Assembly: GCA_041397725.1 (NCBI GenBank)
Contig: JAWKVZ010000002.1
Location: forward strand, 186,001 to 250,000
Direction: 5' to 3'
Source of the DNA: JAGRKR01 sp041397725
GTDB lineage: Bacteria; Pseudomonadota; Alphaproteobacteria; Rhizobiales; Hyphomicrobiaceae
Length of the DNA: 64,000 bases
Part shown: in pieces, positions 18,858-27,964 of the stretch
Layout of the letters: each line of letters begins with the position of its first letter
Position numbering within the stretch: position 1 is the first letter of the stretch
The notes under the pieces: generated by a model
The model's input: only the letters and a program-made list of their open reading frames with translations
Told to the model about the DNA's origin: nothing
Database searches by the model: none
Made by a program: the position numbers and the translations under genes

Positions 18858-19969
18858 CCGAGCGCGTCGTGATGCTCGCTGCCGGCGGTACCGCCGGCCA
18901 TCTGTTTCCCGCTTTCGCGCTGGCCGAGGAACTCGGCCGGCGGGGACAGGTCGTGGATCTCGTCACCGACATGCGCGGCGACCGCTACGGCACCGGCTTT
19001 CCCGCGCGGGCCGTGCATCAGGTGCCCTCGGCCACCCTCGGCGGCCGCTCGCCAGGAGCGATCGCGCGCACGGCGATCGAGCTCGCCAAGGGACTGGGCG
19101 TCGCCCACCGCCTGCTCGGCCGCGTGCGCCCGCATGCCGTTGTCGGGTTCGGCGGCTATCCGACCTTTCCCCCGCTGCTGGCCGCCTCGCTCCGCCGCAT
19201 TCCGACGGCGATCCACGAGCAGAATGCCGTGCTCGGCCGCGCCAATCGCATGCTGGCCAAGCGCGTTACGGCCATCGCGACCTCCTTCGAGCGCACGCGC
19301 TTCCTGGACGGGCCGCTCCTCGCCAAGTCCCGCCTGACGGGCAATCCCGTGCGGACCACGGTCATCGACTGGAGCCAGCGCCATTACCGCGTGCCGGAGG
19401 CTGGCGAGCCGTTTCATCTGCTGGTATTCGGAGGCAGTCAGGGCGCGCGCGTGTTCTCGGACATCGTGCCGCCGGCGCTGATCGGCCTGCCGGAGGCGGA
19501 GCGCCGGCGCCTTCGGCTCGTGCAGCAGTGCCGCGACGAGGATCTCGAGCGGGTCCGAGCCGCCTACGCGGGGGCCGGCATCACCGCCGAACTCGCCAGC
19601 TTCTTCACAAACCTGCCGGAGCGCATGGCGGGCACGCACCTCGTGATCGGTCGCGCAGGAGCCTCGACGGTTGCCGAAATCGCGGTTCTCGGCCGACCTG
19701 CGGTGCTGGTGCCGCTGCCCCATGCCCTTGACAACGACCAACTCCAGAATGCAACACGGCTTGCCGAGTCCGGTGGGGCCTGGTGCATGCCGCAGGGCGA
19801 GCTGACGTCAGAGCTTCTGATGGCGCACATTCTGAAACTCATGCAGGAGCCCGAGCGTCTCGGGACTGCCGCGGCCGCTGCGAAGGCGCAGGGCAGGCCC
19901 GATGCGGTGCTGCGCCTCGCGGACCTCGTGGAGGAACTGACGGGGGAACGCCCGAAGCGGAAAGCGTGA
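18854..19969 (+). CDS. murG: UDP-GlcNAc:lipid I GlcNAc transferase MurG
   Basis: A 371-residue GT-B glycosyltransferase at the inner face of the membrane that converts lipid I to lipid II. The motifs are GGTAGHLFPA (residues about 10-19), VVGFGGYPTFPP, IHEQNAVLGRANR, FGGSQGAR and GRAGASTVAEI with PLPHALDNDQ, all as expected. The GTG start at 18854 overlaps the ftsW TGA (GTGA). murC follows after a 100-bp gap in which I see no further gene. Confidence 0.96.
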   Translation: MTERVVMLAAGGTAGHLFPAFALAEELGRRGQVVDLVTDMRGDRYGTGFPARAVHQVPSATLGGRSPGAIARTAIELAKGLGVAHRLLGRVRPHAVVGFGGYPTFPPLLAASLRRIPTAIHEQNAVLGRANRMLAKRVTAIATSFERTRFLDGPLLAKSRLTGNPVRTTVIDWSQRHYRVPEAGEPFHLLVFGGSQGARVFSDIVPPALIGLPEAERRRLRLVQQCRDEDLERVRAAYAGAGITAELASFFTNLPERMAGTHLVIGRAGASTVAEIAVLGRPAVLVPLPHALDNDQLQNATRLAESGGAWCMPQGELTSELLMAHILKLMQEPERLGTAAAAAKAQGRPDAVLRLADLVEELTGERPKRKA

Positions 19970-20070
19970 GGGGCGGAGATGGATCGGCTGCGGCCCCGGA
20001 CGGCGTCGCGGCGGAAGAGACTTCGAACGGGACCGCGCATGTCGGGCGGGCCGGGTAAAAGGATGCACGC

Positions 20071-21507
20071 ATGAGGATGCCGCGCGATATCGGAACGGTG
20101 CACATCATCGGCATTGGGGGCATCGGCATGAGCGCCATCGCCGAGATCCTCAATGCGACGGGGTATACGGTCCAGGGCAGCGACCAGAAGGACAGCCCCA
20201 ATGTCCGGCGCCTGCGCCAGCACGGCATTCGCGTGTTCATCGGCCACGATCAGGTCAACCTCGTCGGTGCGCGCCAGATCGTCATCTCGACGGCCGTCAA
20301 GCGAGGAAACCCGGAGCTCGAGGCGGCCCGCGCCAAGGGCCTGCCGATCATCCGCCGCGCCGAGATGCTCGCCGAGCTGATGCGCGTCAAATCGACGATC
20401 TCCGTCACCGGCACGCACGGCAAGACGACGACGACCTCGCTCATTTCCCACGTGCTCGTCAGCGCCGGCCTCGATCCGACGGTCATCACCGGCGGCATCA
20501 TCACGGACTGGGGCTCCAACGCCCGGCTCGGCGAGGGCGAGTGGATGATCGTGGAGGCCGACGAATCCGACGGCACCTTCACGCGCCTTCCTACCCAGAT
20601 CGGCGTCGTCACGAACATCGACCCCGAGCATCTCGACTATTTCGGCTCGGTGGAGGCCATGCACCAGGCCTATGAGGCCTTCTATGCCAACGTGCCGTTC
20701 TACGGCCTGATCGTCACGTGCATCGATCATCCCGTGGTTCGTGAGATGGTGGGCAGGCTCGAGCTGCGCGAGAGCGGCCGGCGGCTGCTGACCTATGGCG
20801 TCTCGGAGGATGCCGACCTGAGGATCACCAACGTCCGCTACAAGGGCACGGCCACACTCTTCGATGCCGTGATCGGCCCGCGGGCGAGAGGGGGTGCGCG
20901 CTGCCTGGAGAACGTCGTGGTGCCGGTTCCGGGCGAGCACAACGCCGCCAATGCGATCGCCGCCATCGCCGTCGCCAGCGAGGCCGGCGTCGAGGACCGC
21001 AGGATCGTCGAGGCGATCGCCGCGTTCTCGGGCGTCAAGCGACGCTTCACGCTCACCGGGACGTGGAACGGCGTCGCCGTGTTCGACGATTATGCGCATC
21101 ATCCCGTCGAGATCGCCGCCGTCCTGGCGGCGGCGCGCCGCTCGGCCAAGGGGCGCGTCATCGCCGTTGTGCAGCCGCACCGCTACTCGCGCGTCCACGA
21201 TCTCTTCCAGGATTTCTCCCAGTGCTTTGCCGATGCCGATGCCGTGCTCGTGGCTCCGATCTATTCGGCGGGCGAGGCCCCGATCGAGGGGATCGATCAC
21301 GTGACGCTGGCGGAGGGCATACGCCGCAGCGGGCACCCCCGGGCCGTGGCCATCGACCACGAGCATGACCTCGCGCCCGTCCTGCGCGATCTCGCGCGTC
21401 CCGGCGACTACGTCGTGGTCATGGGCGCGGGCACGAACACCGATTGGGCCTACGCGCTGCCGGATCAGTTGGCCGAGGTTCCGCTCCGGACCGGGAGTGC
21501 GATGTGA
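20071..21507 (+). CDS. murC: UDP-MurNAc:L-Ala ligase MurC
   Basis: A 478-residue Mur ligase that adds the first peptide residue, L-alanine, to UDP-MurNAc. Visible motifs: HIIGIGGIGMSAIAEIL, the ATP loop TGTHGKTTTTS (about 112-122), EADESDGTF, NIDPEHLDYF, PGEHNAANA and DDYAHHPVEI. An AAAGGA ribosome site precedes the ATG at 20071. The last bases overlap the murB GTG start in a GTGA. Confidence 0.96.
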   Translation: MRMPRDIGTVHIIGIGGIGMSAIAEILNATGYTVQGSDQKDSPNVRRLRQHGIRVFIGHDQVNLVGARQIVISTAVKRGNPELEAARAKGLPIIRRAEMLAELMRVKSTISVTGTHGKTTTTSLISHVLVSAGLDPTVITGGIITDWGSNARLGEGEWMIVEADESDGTFTRLPTQIGVVTNIDPEHLDYFGSVEAMHQAYEAFYANVPFYGLIVTCIDHPVVREMVGRLELRESGRRLLTYGVSEDADLRITNVRYKGTATLFDAVIGPRARGGARCLENVVVPVPGEHNAANAIAAIAVASEAGVEDRRIVEAIAAFSGVKRRFTLTGTWNGVAVFDDYAHHPVEIAAVLAAARRSAKGRVIAVVQPHRYSRVHDLFQDFSQCFADADAVLVAPIYSAGEAPIEGIDHVTLAEGIRRSGHPRAVAIDHEHDLAPVLRDLARPGDYVVVMGAGTNTDWAYALPDQLAEVPLRTGSAM

Positions 21508-22472
21508 CCTTCGCGGACCTAACGGCCGAGCTGAGAGCCGGCATGCCGGAGCTGCGCGGCCGTTTGCAGTCCAACGTCTCGCTCGCGGACATCACCTGGT
21601 TCCGGATCGGCGGTCCGGCGCAGGTGCTGTTCACGCCGGCCGACGAGGCCGATCTCGCCTATTTCCTGGCCCATTGCCCCGAAGAGCTGCCCGTCACCGT
21701 CATCGGGCTGGGCTCCAACCTGCTCGTGCGCGACGGCGGCCTGCGGGGTGTGGTCATCCGCCTGGGGCGTGGTTTCGGGGCCGTCTCGGCCGAGCCGGGC
21801 CATCGCGTGCGCGCCGGGGCGGCTGTTCCCGATGTGCGCGTGGCCCGAGCCGCCGCCGAGGCGGGCATCGGCGGTCTCGCCTTCTATCGCGGCATCCCCG
21901 GCTCGATCGGCGGCGCCTTGCGCATGAACGCGGGGGCCCATGGCCGCGAGACCAGGGATGTGCTGGTCTCGGCGCGCGCCGTCGATCGCCACGGCCAGAT
22001 CCATGAGCTGGCGCTGGCGGACATGGGCATGAGCTATCGCCACAGCGGCGTGCCGGCGGACTGGATCTTCACGTCGGCGCTGTTCCAGGGCGAGGCCGGC
22101 GACCCGCAAGCGATCGAGCGGGAGATGGAGGAGGTGGCGCGCTACCGCGAGGCCAACCAGCCCGTGAGGGAGCGCACCGGCGGCTCGACCTTCAAGAACC
22201 CGCCGGGCGAAAGCGCCTGGCGCTTGATCGACAAGGCGGGCTGCCGGGGATTGACGGTCGGCGGCGCCAAGGTTTCGGAGTTGCACTGCAACTTCCTGAT
22301 CAACGGCGGCAGTGCCAGCGGCGAGGATGTGGAGCGCCTCGGCGAGACCGTGCGCAAGCGCGTCGAGGCGACGAGCGGCATCGCGCTGCAGTGGGAGATC
22401 ATCCGGCTGGGCGAGCCACGCGAGGGGCACGCCGTCGGGCCCGCCCTGGCTCTCGACGCGGACGAGGGGTGA
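21504..22472 (+). CDS. murB: UDP-N-acetylenolpyruvoylglucosamine reductase MurB
   Basis: A 322-residue FAD enzyme that reduces UDP-GlcNAc-enolpyruvate to UDP-MurNAc with NADPH. FAD-binding and catalytic stretches are visible: GLGSNLLVRDGGLRG, FYRGIPGSIGGALRMNAGAHG, and ERTGGSTFKNP with the proton-donating Ser, followed by CRGLTVGGAKVSELHCNFLIN. The GTG at 21504 has GGGAG about 6 nt before it and overlaps the murC stop; an upstream in-frame start would add residues unlike MurB. The C-terminus has a short extra tail. ddl follows after about 106 bp. Confidence 0.95.
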   Translation: MTFADLTAELRAGMPELRGRLQSNVSLADITWFRIGGPAQVLFTPADEADLAYFLAHCPEELPVTVIGLGSNLLVRDGGLRGVVIRLGRGFGAVSAEPGHRVRAGAAVPDVRVARAAAEAGIGGLAFYRGIPGSIGGALRMNAGAHGRETRDVLVSARAVDRHGQIHELALADMGMSYRHSGVPADWIFTSALFQGEAGDPQAIEREMEEVARYREANQPVRERTGGSTFKNPPGESAWRLIDKAGCRGLTVGGAKVSELHCNFLINGGSASGEDVERLGETVRKRVEATSGIALQWEIIRLGEPREGHAVGPALALDADEG

Positions 22473-22578
22473 GCGAACCCGCCACGCCGGGCGGCCATCG
22501 AAAGGAGCGGTGCGCGTCGGCAAGGTCCGCCGTCGCCGCCGGAAGTTCAGTCATCGCAGCCACGCGAGCGAGGAACCC

Positions 22579-23511
22579 ATGACGAGAAGCTTCGAGCATG
22601 TCGCCGTTCTGATGGGCGGCTGGTCGGCCGAGCGCGAGGTGAGCCTCAACTCGGGCCGGGCCTGCGCGGATGCCCTGGAGCGTCGGGGCTATCGGGTGAG
22701 CCGTGTCGACGTGGGCCGGGACGTGGCGGTGCGGCTGGCGGAGCTCAAACCCGACGCCTGCTTCAATGCCCTGCACGGCAGGTTCGGAGAGGATGGCACC
22801 GTCCAGGGTCTGCTTGAGGTGATGGGGCTGCCCTATACGCATTCCGGGGTGCTGTCATCGGCTCTCGCGATGCACAAGGAACGCGCCAAGGCAGTCATGC
22901 ACGCGGCCGGTGTGCCGGTCGCCGAAAGCGTGGTGGCCAAGCGGCGGGAGGTGGCGGAGCGCCATCTGCTGGAGCCGCCCTACGTCGCCAAGCCGGTCTC
23001 GGAGGGCTCGAGCGTCGGCGTTCATATCGTGCCGCGGGGGAGCAACCGCCCGCCCATGGCGCTGCTCTCGGAAGGTCTCGAATCGGATGACATCATGGTC
23101 GAGCGCTTCGTGGCGGGGCGCGAGCTGACGTGTGCAGTTATAGATGAAAATCCGACAGATATCATAGAAATCCTCCCGGCCGAGGGGCTGGACTTCTACG
23201 ACTATCAGGCGAAGTACGCGCCGGGAGGCTCCCGGCACCTGCTTCCGGCCAGTCTTTCACCGAATATTTACGATTTGGTACGGAAATTAACGTTAGCGGC
23301 CCACAAGGCACTCGGGTGCCGTGGGGTCTCGCGTGCAGATTTTCGCTTCGACGATACGCAGGGCGGCACGGGCGAGCTCGTGTGCCTCGAGGTCAATACC
23401 CAGCCCGGCATGACGGGGACGTCCCTGGTGCCCGAGCTGGCGGCTCATCAAGGCATGAGCTTCGACGAGCTGGTGAAATGGATCGTGGAGGACGCATCTT
23501 GCGACAGATAG
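22579..23511 (+). CDS. ddl: D-alanine--D-alanine ligase
   Basis: A 310-residue ATP-grasp ligase that makes D-Ala-D-Ala, the substrate of MurF. Features: VLMGGWSAEREVSLNSG at the N-terminus, NALHGRFGEDGTVQG, KPVSEGSSVGVHIV (ATP-grasp), SRADFRFD and the metal-binding CLEVNTQPGMTGTSL. The ATG at 22579 follows GAGGAA. Two short stretches (about 23137-23172 and 23255-23300) use AT-rich codons unlike the rest, yet encode normal Ddl sequence, so this looks like codon drift or an embedded signal rather than transfer. The stop lies 13 nt into the preferred ftsQ frame. Confidence 0.95.
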   Translation: MTRSFEHVAVLMGGWSAEREVSLNSGRACADALERRGYRVSRVDVGRDVAVRLAELKPDACFNALHGRFGEDGTVQGLLEVMGLPYTHSGVLSSALAMHKERAKAVMHAAGVPVAESVVAKRREVAERHLLEPPYVAKPVSEGSSVGVHIVPRGSNRPPMALLSEGLESDDIMVERFVAGRELTCAVIDENPTDIIEILPAEGLDFYDYQAKYAPGGSRHLLPASLSPNIYDLVRKLTLAAHKALGCRGVSRADFRFDDTQGGTGELVCLEVNTQPGMTGTSLVPELAAHQGMSFDELVKWIVEDASCDR

Positions 23512-24440
23512 GGCAGCAGACACGCCTTGGAGTGCGCGCGCAGGCGTCGCATGCACTCCACGGCGAGCCGCTGTCCTCGTCGATCTCCGCGTCCGCCCGG
23601 CCCCGACGCTCGCCCCTGGCCGGCAATCTCGTGATCTTCGCGCTGGGCTTTCTCGGCGCCATCATGTTCTCGGTCTGGTTCAGTCACGGCACCGGCGCGC
23701 GCAAGAGCGAGCCGCTGTCGGCGACGCTCGACAAGCTCGCCGTGGCGGCAGGCTTCGCGATCTCCGAAATCACCGTGACTGGCCACAGCTACACGTCCGA
23801 CCGTGTGGTCTACGCAGCACTCGGGCTCGATGCACCCAAGTCGTTGATCGGTTTCGACGCCGCCGCCGCCCGGGTCCGGATCGAGCGACTGCCATGGGTC
23901 CTGAGCGCCCAGGTCACCGAGGCCCTGCCGCGTGGCGTGCGCGTGCACATTCGCGAGCGCAAGGCGTTCGCCATCTGGCGGCACGCCGGGCGCTATGCTC
24001 TCGTCGACCGGTCGGGGCGCGTGCTCGGCGACATCGCCTCTCCCGACGGCACGGGGCTACCGCAGATCGCCGGCGACGGCGCCGCCGAGGCCGCGGACCG
24101 ATTGTTCACGGCGCTCGCAGCCTTCGCCGACGTCTCCGGCCGCATCGCCTCCGCGGAGCGAGTCGGCCGGCGTCGCTGGACGCTGCATCTCGAAGGCGGG
24201 CTGACCGTGCATCTGCCACAGGGCGATCTCCACGGCGGTCTCACGCGCTTCAGGTCGCTTGCCGGCCGCCTCGATCTGTCCGGCGGCAGGTATGCGGAAA
24301 TCGACCTGCGCTCGCCAGCCCGTCTCACGCTTCGCTCGCGCTCGCTCGCCCCCGCCGACGCCGCGGCGCGGCGCACGGGCTCGCGTGTTCCCGGCGCCAC
24401 GGCGCCGCGCGGACAGGCGCGGGCGGAAAGACGCACTTGA
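23499..24440 (+). CDS. ftsQ: Cell division protein FtsQ
   Basis: About 313 residues: a basic, Ser-rich cytoplasmic N-terminus, one membrane helix (about residues 45-65), and a periplasmic POTRA domain (about 87-155, containing ISEITVTGHSYTSDRVVYAAL), followed by the FtsQ/DivIB domain with IRERKAFAIWRH. FtsQ recruits FtsL/FtsB and regulates septal synthesis. The start is inferred: TTG at 23499 overlaps ddl by 13 nt and has GGAGG about 7 nt upstream; GTG at 23532 is an alternative. The C-terminus is basic and Arg/Ala-rich. The stop shares one base with an ATG of the ftsA frame. Confidence 0.9.
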   Translation: MRQIGQQTRLGVRAQASHALHGEPLSSSISASARPRRSPLAGNLVIFALGFLGAIMFSVWFSHGTGARKSEPLSATLDKLAVAAGFAISEITVTGHSYTSDRVVYAALGLDAPKSLIGFDAAAARVRIERLPWVLSAQVTEALPRGVRVHIRERKAFAIWRHAGRYALVDRSGRVLGDIASPDGTGLPQIAGDGAAEAADRLFTALAAFADVSGRIASAERVGRRRWTLHLEGGLTVHLPQGDLHGGLTRFRSLAGRLDLSGGRYAEIDLRSPARLTLRSRSLAPADAAARRTGSRVPGATAPRGQARAERRT

Positions 24441-24460
24441 TGCATGTAAGGAGTAGCAAG

Positions 24461-25747
24461 GTGCTCAGATTCAGCAAGAAGAGATCAGGGCGTCATGACG
24501 TCGTGACGCTGCTCGATATCGGCACATCGAAGATCTGCTGCATGATCGTGGCGCTCGAAGGCGACATCCGCGACTGGCGTCCCGGCCAGCCGCTGCCGGC
24601 GCGCCTGCTCGGTCTTGGGCATCAGCGCTCGCGCGGCATCCGCGCAGGCGTGGTCGACAAGATCGAGGAGGTCGAGGACGCGCTCTGCAACGCCGTCGGG
24701 CAGGCCGAGCGCATGGCCGGCATCACCGTCGACGACGTCGTCATCTCCGTGTCCTGCGGACGCCTCAAGAGCCGCAACTTCGCTGCGAGCGTGCGTCTCG
24801 GCGGCGCCACCGTCACGCGTTCGGACCTCGATCGGGTCGTCGCCGGGGCACAGCGGCACTGCCAGCACGAGGGGCGCTCCCTCGTGCATCTCGGCTGCAT
24901 CGGCATGCGACTCGACGGTGTCGGGCCGGTGGCCGATCCGACGGGCATGGCGGGACGCGTGCTCTCCGCCGATATGCACGCCGTGACGGCCGACGATACG
25001 CCGCTCGGCAACCTCCTGATGGCCGTCGAGCGCGCCCACCTCAACGTCGTCGGCTTCGTCGCCTCGCCGCTGGCGAGCGGCCTCGCCGCAACCACGCTGG
25101 AAGAGCGGCGCGTCGGCGTGCTGTGCCTCGACATGGGCGGCGGCGTCACCACGCTCTCGGTATTTGCCGACGGGCACTTCCTGTTCACCGACGCCATCGC
25201 CGTCGGCGGCTCGCACATGACCTTCGACATCGCCCGGGCGCTCTCGACGCCGGTTGCCGAAGCTGAGCGAATCAAAACGCTTTATGGCAATGTCGTCGGA
25301 GCGGCATCCGATGAGACGGAGTATTTCTCCTACCCTGCGGTGGGTGACGAGGAGACAAGCCTGTGCCAGAGCTCGAGGGCTCGCCTCAGGGAGATCGTGC
25401 AGGCGCGGGCGGATCTGTTGTTCGGCCTGGTGGAGCAGCGGCTCGAGGAGAGCGGCCTCGCCGGCTATGCGGGGCAGCGCGTCGTGCTGACCGGTGGCGG
25501 CTCGCAACTGGCGGGTGTGGGCGCCTATGCGGCCGATCGGCTGGGCAAGGCGGTGCGCGTCGGCCGGCCGGCGGCCGTTGCTCGGATGCCCGAGAGCCTT
25601 TCGGCTCCGGCTTTCTCGACCGTCGTCGGGCTCCTGCACGCGGTCTGCGATCCTTCGATCGAGGTTCGCGCCTACCAGGAGCCGGAGACTCTGGCGACGG
25701 GTACGGGCTCATTGCAACGCGTGGGGCAATGGATCCGCGGGTTCTGA
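24461..25747 (+). CDS. ftsA: Cell division protein FtsA
   Basis: An actin-like ATPase that anchors FtsZ filaments to the membrane, about 428 residues. Phosphate-binding loops LLDIGTSKICCMIV and CLDMGGGVTTLSVF, the adenosine motif VLTGGGSQLAGVG and a C-terminal amphipathic helix (SLQRVGQWIRGF) are present. The start is ambiguous: ATG 24440 overlaps the ftsQ stop (TGATG), whereas GTG 24461 has a perfect AAGGAG spaced 7 nt upstream. I favour the GTG because of that ribosome site; the ATG would add seven residues. About 110 bp separates it from ftsZ and may contain an ftsZ promoter. Confidence 0.94.
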   Translation: MLRFSKKRSGRHDVVTLLDIGTSKICCMIVALEGDIRDWRPGQPLPARLLGLGHQRSRGIRAGVVDKIEEVEDALCNAVGQAERMAGITVDDVVISVSCGRLKSRNFAASVRLGGATVTRSDLDRVVAGAQRHCQHEGRSLVHLGCIGMRLDGVGPVADPTGMAGRVLSADMHAVTADDTPLGNLLMAVERAHLNVVGFVASPLASGLAATTLEERRVGVLCLDMGGGVTTLSVFADGHFLFTDAIAVGGSHMTFDIARALSTPVAEAERIKTLYGNVVGAASDETEYFSYPAVGDEETSLCQSSRARLREIVQARADLLFGLVEQRLEESGLAGYAGQRVVLTGGGSQLAGVGAYAADRLGKAVRVGRPAAVARMPESLSAPAFSTVVGLLHAVCDPSIEVRAYQEPETLATGTGSLQRVGQWIRGF

Positions 25748-25856
25748 CGGCGGCGCCATGCGCCATGTGTGAGTGTGTTTCGGGGAGGGCGTGCGTAACG
25801 ATTGCACAGAGCGTCGACCATGTCGGCGACCTAGAGGGACGGATAGCGAGGCCGAG

Positions 25857-27644
25857 ATGAGCATCAAGCTGCAACTTCCGAAGCTCACCGAGCTCAAGCC
25901 TCGGGTGACCGTGATCGGGGTCGGCGGGGCCGGGGGCAACGCCGTCAACAACATGATCGCATCGGGTCTCGAGGGCGTCGAGTTCGTCGTCGCCAATACC
26001 GACGCCCAGGCGCTGCTCACCTCGAGCGCCGAGCATCGCATTCAGCTCGGCGTCAACGTCACGGAGGGGCTGGGTGCCGGCTCCCGACCGGAAATCGGCG
26101 AGGCCGCCGCCGAGGAGGCGCTCGACGACATCCGGGCACAGCTCTCCGGATCGCACATGGTCTTCATCGCGGCTGGCATGGGCGGCGGCACCGGCACCGG
26201 CGCATGCTCCGTCATCGCGCGGGCGGCGCGCGATCTCGGCATCCTCGTGGTGGCGGTGGTCACGAAGCCGTTCCAGTTCGAGGGCGCTCGCCGCATGCGG
26301 GTCGCCGAGGCCGGCGTGGCGGAGCTCAAGAAGCACGTCGACACGCTCATCGTCATCCCGAACCAGAATCTGTTCCGGATCGCGAACGACAAGACGACCT
26401 TCGCCGAGGCCTTCGTCCTGGCCGATCAGGTGCTCTACTCCGGCATCGCCTGCATCGTCGACCTGATCGTCAAGGAGGGCCTGATCAACCTCGACTTCGC
26501 CGACGTGCGCACCGTCATGCGCGACATGGGCACGGCCATGATGGGCACCGGCGAGGCGAGCGGTGAACGGCGGGCCATCGAGGCGGCCGAGGAGGCCATC
26601 CAGAACCCCCTTCTGGACGACATTTCTCTCAAGGGCGCCAAGGGCTTGCTGCTGAGCATCATCGGTGGCAGGGATCTCACGCTGTACGAGGTGGACGAGG
26701 CGGCCAGCCGGGTCCGCCAGGAGGTCGATGCGGAAGCCAATATCATCGTCGGCGCCACGTTCGACGACAATCTCGGCGATCGAATCCGCGTTTCCATCGT
26801 GGCCTCCGGCATGGCCAAGGCGGGCCAGCAGGCCGAGGCGCAGGTGCGTGCGGTGCCGGCAGCCGCGCCCGGGGCGATGCCCGGACCGGCGGTGCAGCAC
26901 CCCGGCTCGATGCCACCGCGCACCTATCCGAGCGCACCGGACGTCCGGCCGCTCAACACTGGTTTCCATCCTGTCGAAAGCCAGGCGCCGTCCGCGCCGA
27001 GGCCGCAGCCGCAGCCGGACGATGACCTGCGGCAGAGAATCTCCGACGCTATCAGCCACGAGGAGCGCCGCGGCCGCCACGGCCAGCCGGATCCGGCATC
27101 GTGGGGCAGTGCTGACGGCAACGATGTGGTGATCGAGGACAGGCCGCCGCAGTTGACGACCATGCCGCCCGCACCGGTGGTCGCGGGCGGGCCGCGCAAG
27201 GCCGATCGGGCACACGAGCCCGAGCCTCACGGCTTCACACCTGCGCCGCCGGCGGAGATCCGGCATGGTCCGCCCCGCATGCCGGCGATCGAGGATTTTC
27301 CCGCGACGACCCAGGCGGCCTACCACGCCAACGCGGCGCGCCAGGGCGATACGCGGTCCCGCGTCGATGCCGGGCCGCCAGCTCCCGAGCTCAAGAGGAA
27401 ACCGAGCTTTTTCGATCGGTTGACAGGGCGGGCTCGTCGCCAGGAAGAGCAAGCGCAGAGCGCCGCCGTCGCCAGCGCTCGTGGCTCCCGCGGCGTGCGC
27501 GAGGCGAGCGTCAGACACTTTGCCCCGACCTTGGAACCGGCCGGCGAGCCGCCGCGCAAATCGGGCGCCGGGCGTGGTCTCGGGGGGGCGCCGGGCGAGG
27601 ACGACGGCGGTCTGCCGGCGCTGTTCAACCGCGATCGCAAGTGA
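25857..27644 (+). CDS. ftsZ: Cell division GTPase FtsZ
   Basis: A 595-residue tubulin homologue that polymerises into the Z ring. The GTPase core (about residues 12-320) has GVGGAGGNAVNNM, the tubulin signature GGGTGTGA and the T7-loop region NLDFADVRTVM. A long, Pro/Ala/Arg/Gln-rich, probably disordered linker follows (about 320-580), then a C-terminal peptide with GLPALFNRDRK that probably binds FtsA. The total exceeds the roughly 380 residues of E. coli FtsZ but resembles the long FtsZ of many Hyphomicrobiales. The ATG at 25857 is used; a longer in-frame extension has no conserved residues. Confidence 0.97.
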   Translation: MSIKLQLPKLTELKPRVTVIGVGGAGGNAVNNMIASGLEGVEFVVANTDAQALLTSSAEHRIQLGVNVTEGLGAGSRPEIGEAAAEEALDDIRAQLSGSHMVFIAAGMGGGTGTGACSVIARAARDLGILVVAVVTKPFQFEGARRMRVAEAGVAELKKHVDTLIVIPNQNLFRIANDKTTFAEAFVLADQVLYSGIACIVDLIVKEGLINLDFADVRTVMRDMGTAMMGTGEASGERRAIEAAEEAIQNPLLDDISLKGAKGLLLSIIGGRDLTLYEVDEAASRVRQEVDAEANIIVGATFDDNLGDRIRVSIVASGMAKAGQQAEAQVRAVPAAAPGAMPGPAVQHPGSMPPRTYPSAPDVRPLNTGFHPVESQAPSAPRPQPQPDDDLRQRISDAISHEERRGRHGQPDPASWGSADGNDVVIEDRPPQLTTMPPAPVVAGGPRKADRAHEPEPHGFTPAPPAEIRHGPPRMPAIEDFPATTQAAYHANAARQGDTRSRVDAGPPAPELKRKPSFFDRLTGRARRQEEQAQSAAVASARGSRGVREASVRHFAPTLEPAGEPPRKSGAGRGLGGAPGEDDGGLPALFNRDRK

Positions 27645-27650
27645 TTCGCA

Positions 27651-27675
27651 CGGCGCGATGACTGGCGTCGCGCCG
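27651..27675 (+). other. Hairpin just after ftsZ
   Basis: CGGCGCGA at 27651-27658 and TCGCGCCG at 27668-27675 form a perfect 8-bp stem with a 9-nt loop, 6 nt after the ftsZ stop. No T tract follows, so it is not a standard intrinsic terminator. It could stabilise the 3' end of the dcw mRNA or slow polymerase before lpxC. Confidence 0.4.
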
Positions 27676-27861
27676 AGGTGTGTGACTCCCCGGCCGTTAA
27701 CGGTAACAGAGTGTAAGAAAGCGTGATTTGTCGTCCTGCATGCCGGCACGTATCGTTCGAATCAACGGCGAGTTCATCAGCTGCAACCACCCCCGGCCAC
27801 GACGCCTGGAGCGTCACAAAAACAGAGCCGGGAGCGGATGCAAAAAGGCCAAAGTAACGGC

Positions 27862-27945
27862 CACCCTTCAAGGGTGCTGAGGCTCGATTGGGGGAGTTCA
27901 GACATTACCGGATGTACGGCTGGCTGTCTGAACTGTCGATTGGGG
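27862..27945 (+). promoter_or_regulatory. Structured lpxC leader with nested inverted and direct repeats
   Basis: Within the 320-bp ftsZ-lpxC gap, CACCCTTCAAGGGTG (27862-27876) can form a small hairpin. Then a 10-bp direct repeat, TCGATTGGGG, occurs at 27884-27893 and 27936-27945 and flanks a perfect 9-bp inverted repeat, GTTCAGACA (27896-27904) and TGTCTGAAC (27925-27933). The second direct-repeat copy lies close to the lpxC ribosome site (GAGGGA near 27949), so folding or protein binding here could control lpxC translation. The earlier part of the gap holds a CCGTTAACGG palindrome near 27693 and no gene. Confidence 0.4.
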
Positions 27946-27964
27946 ATCGAGGGACGGCGTGACA

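Noticed and set aside
23137..23300. Horizontal transfer or mosaic segment in ddl (and similarly murF 14350-14640)
   Set aside because: Codons are AT-rich over only tens of bases, the protein stays canonical, and the synteny is intact; this is too short to support transfer.
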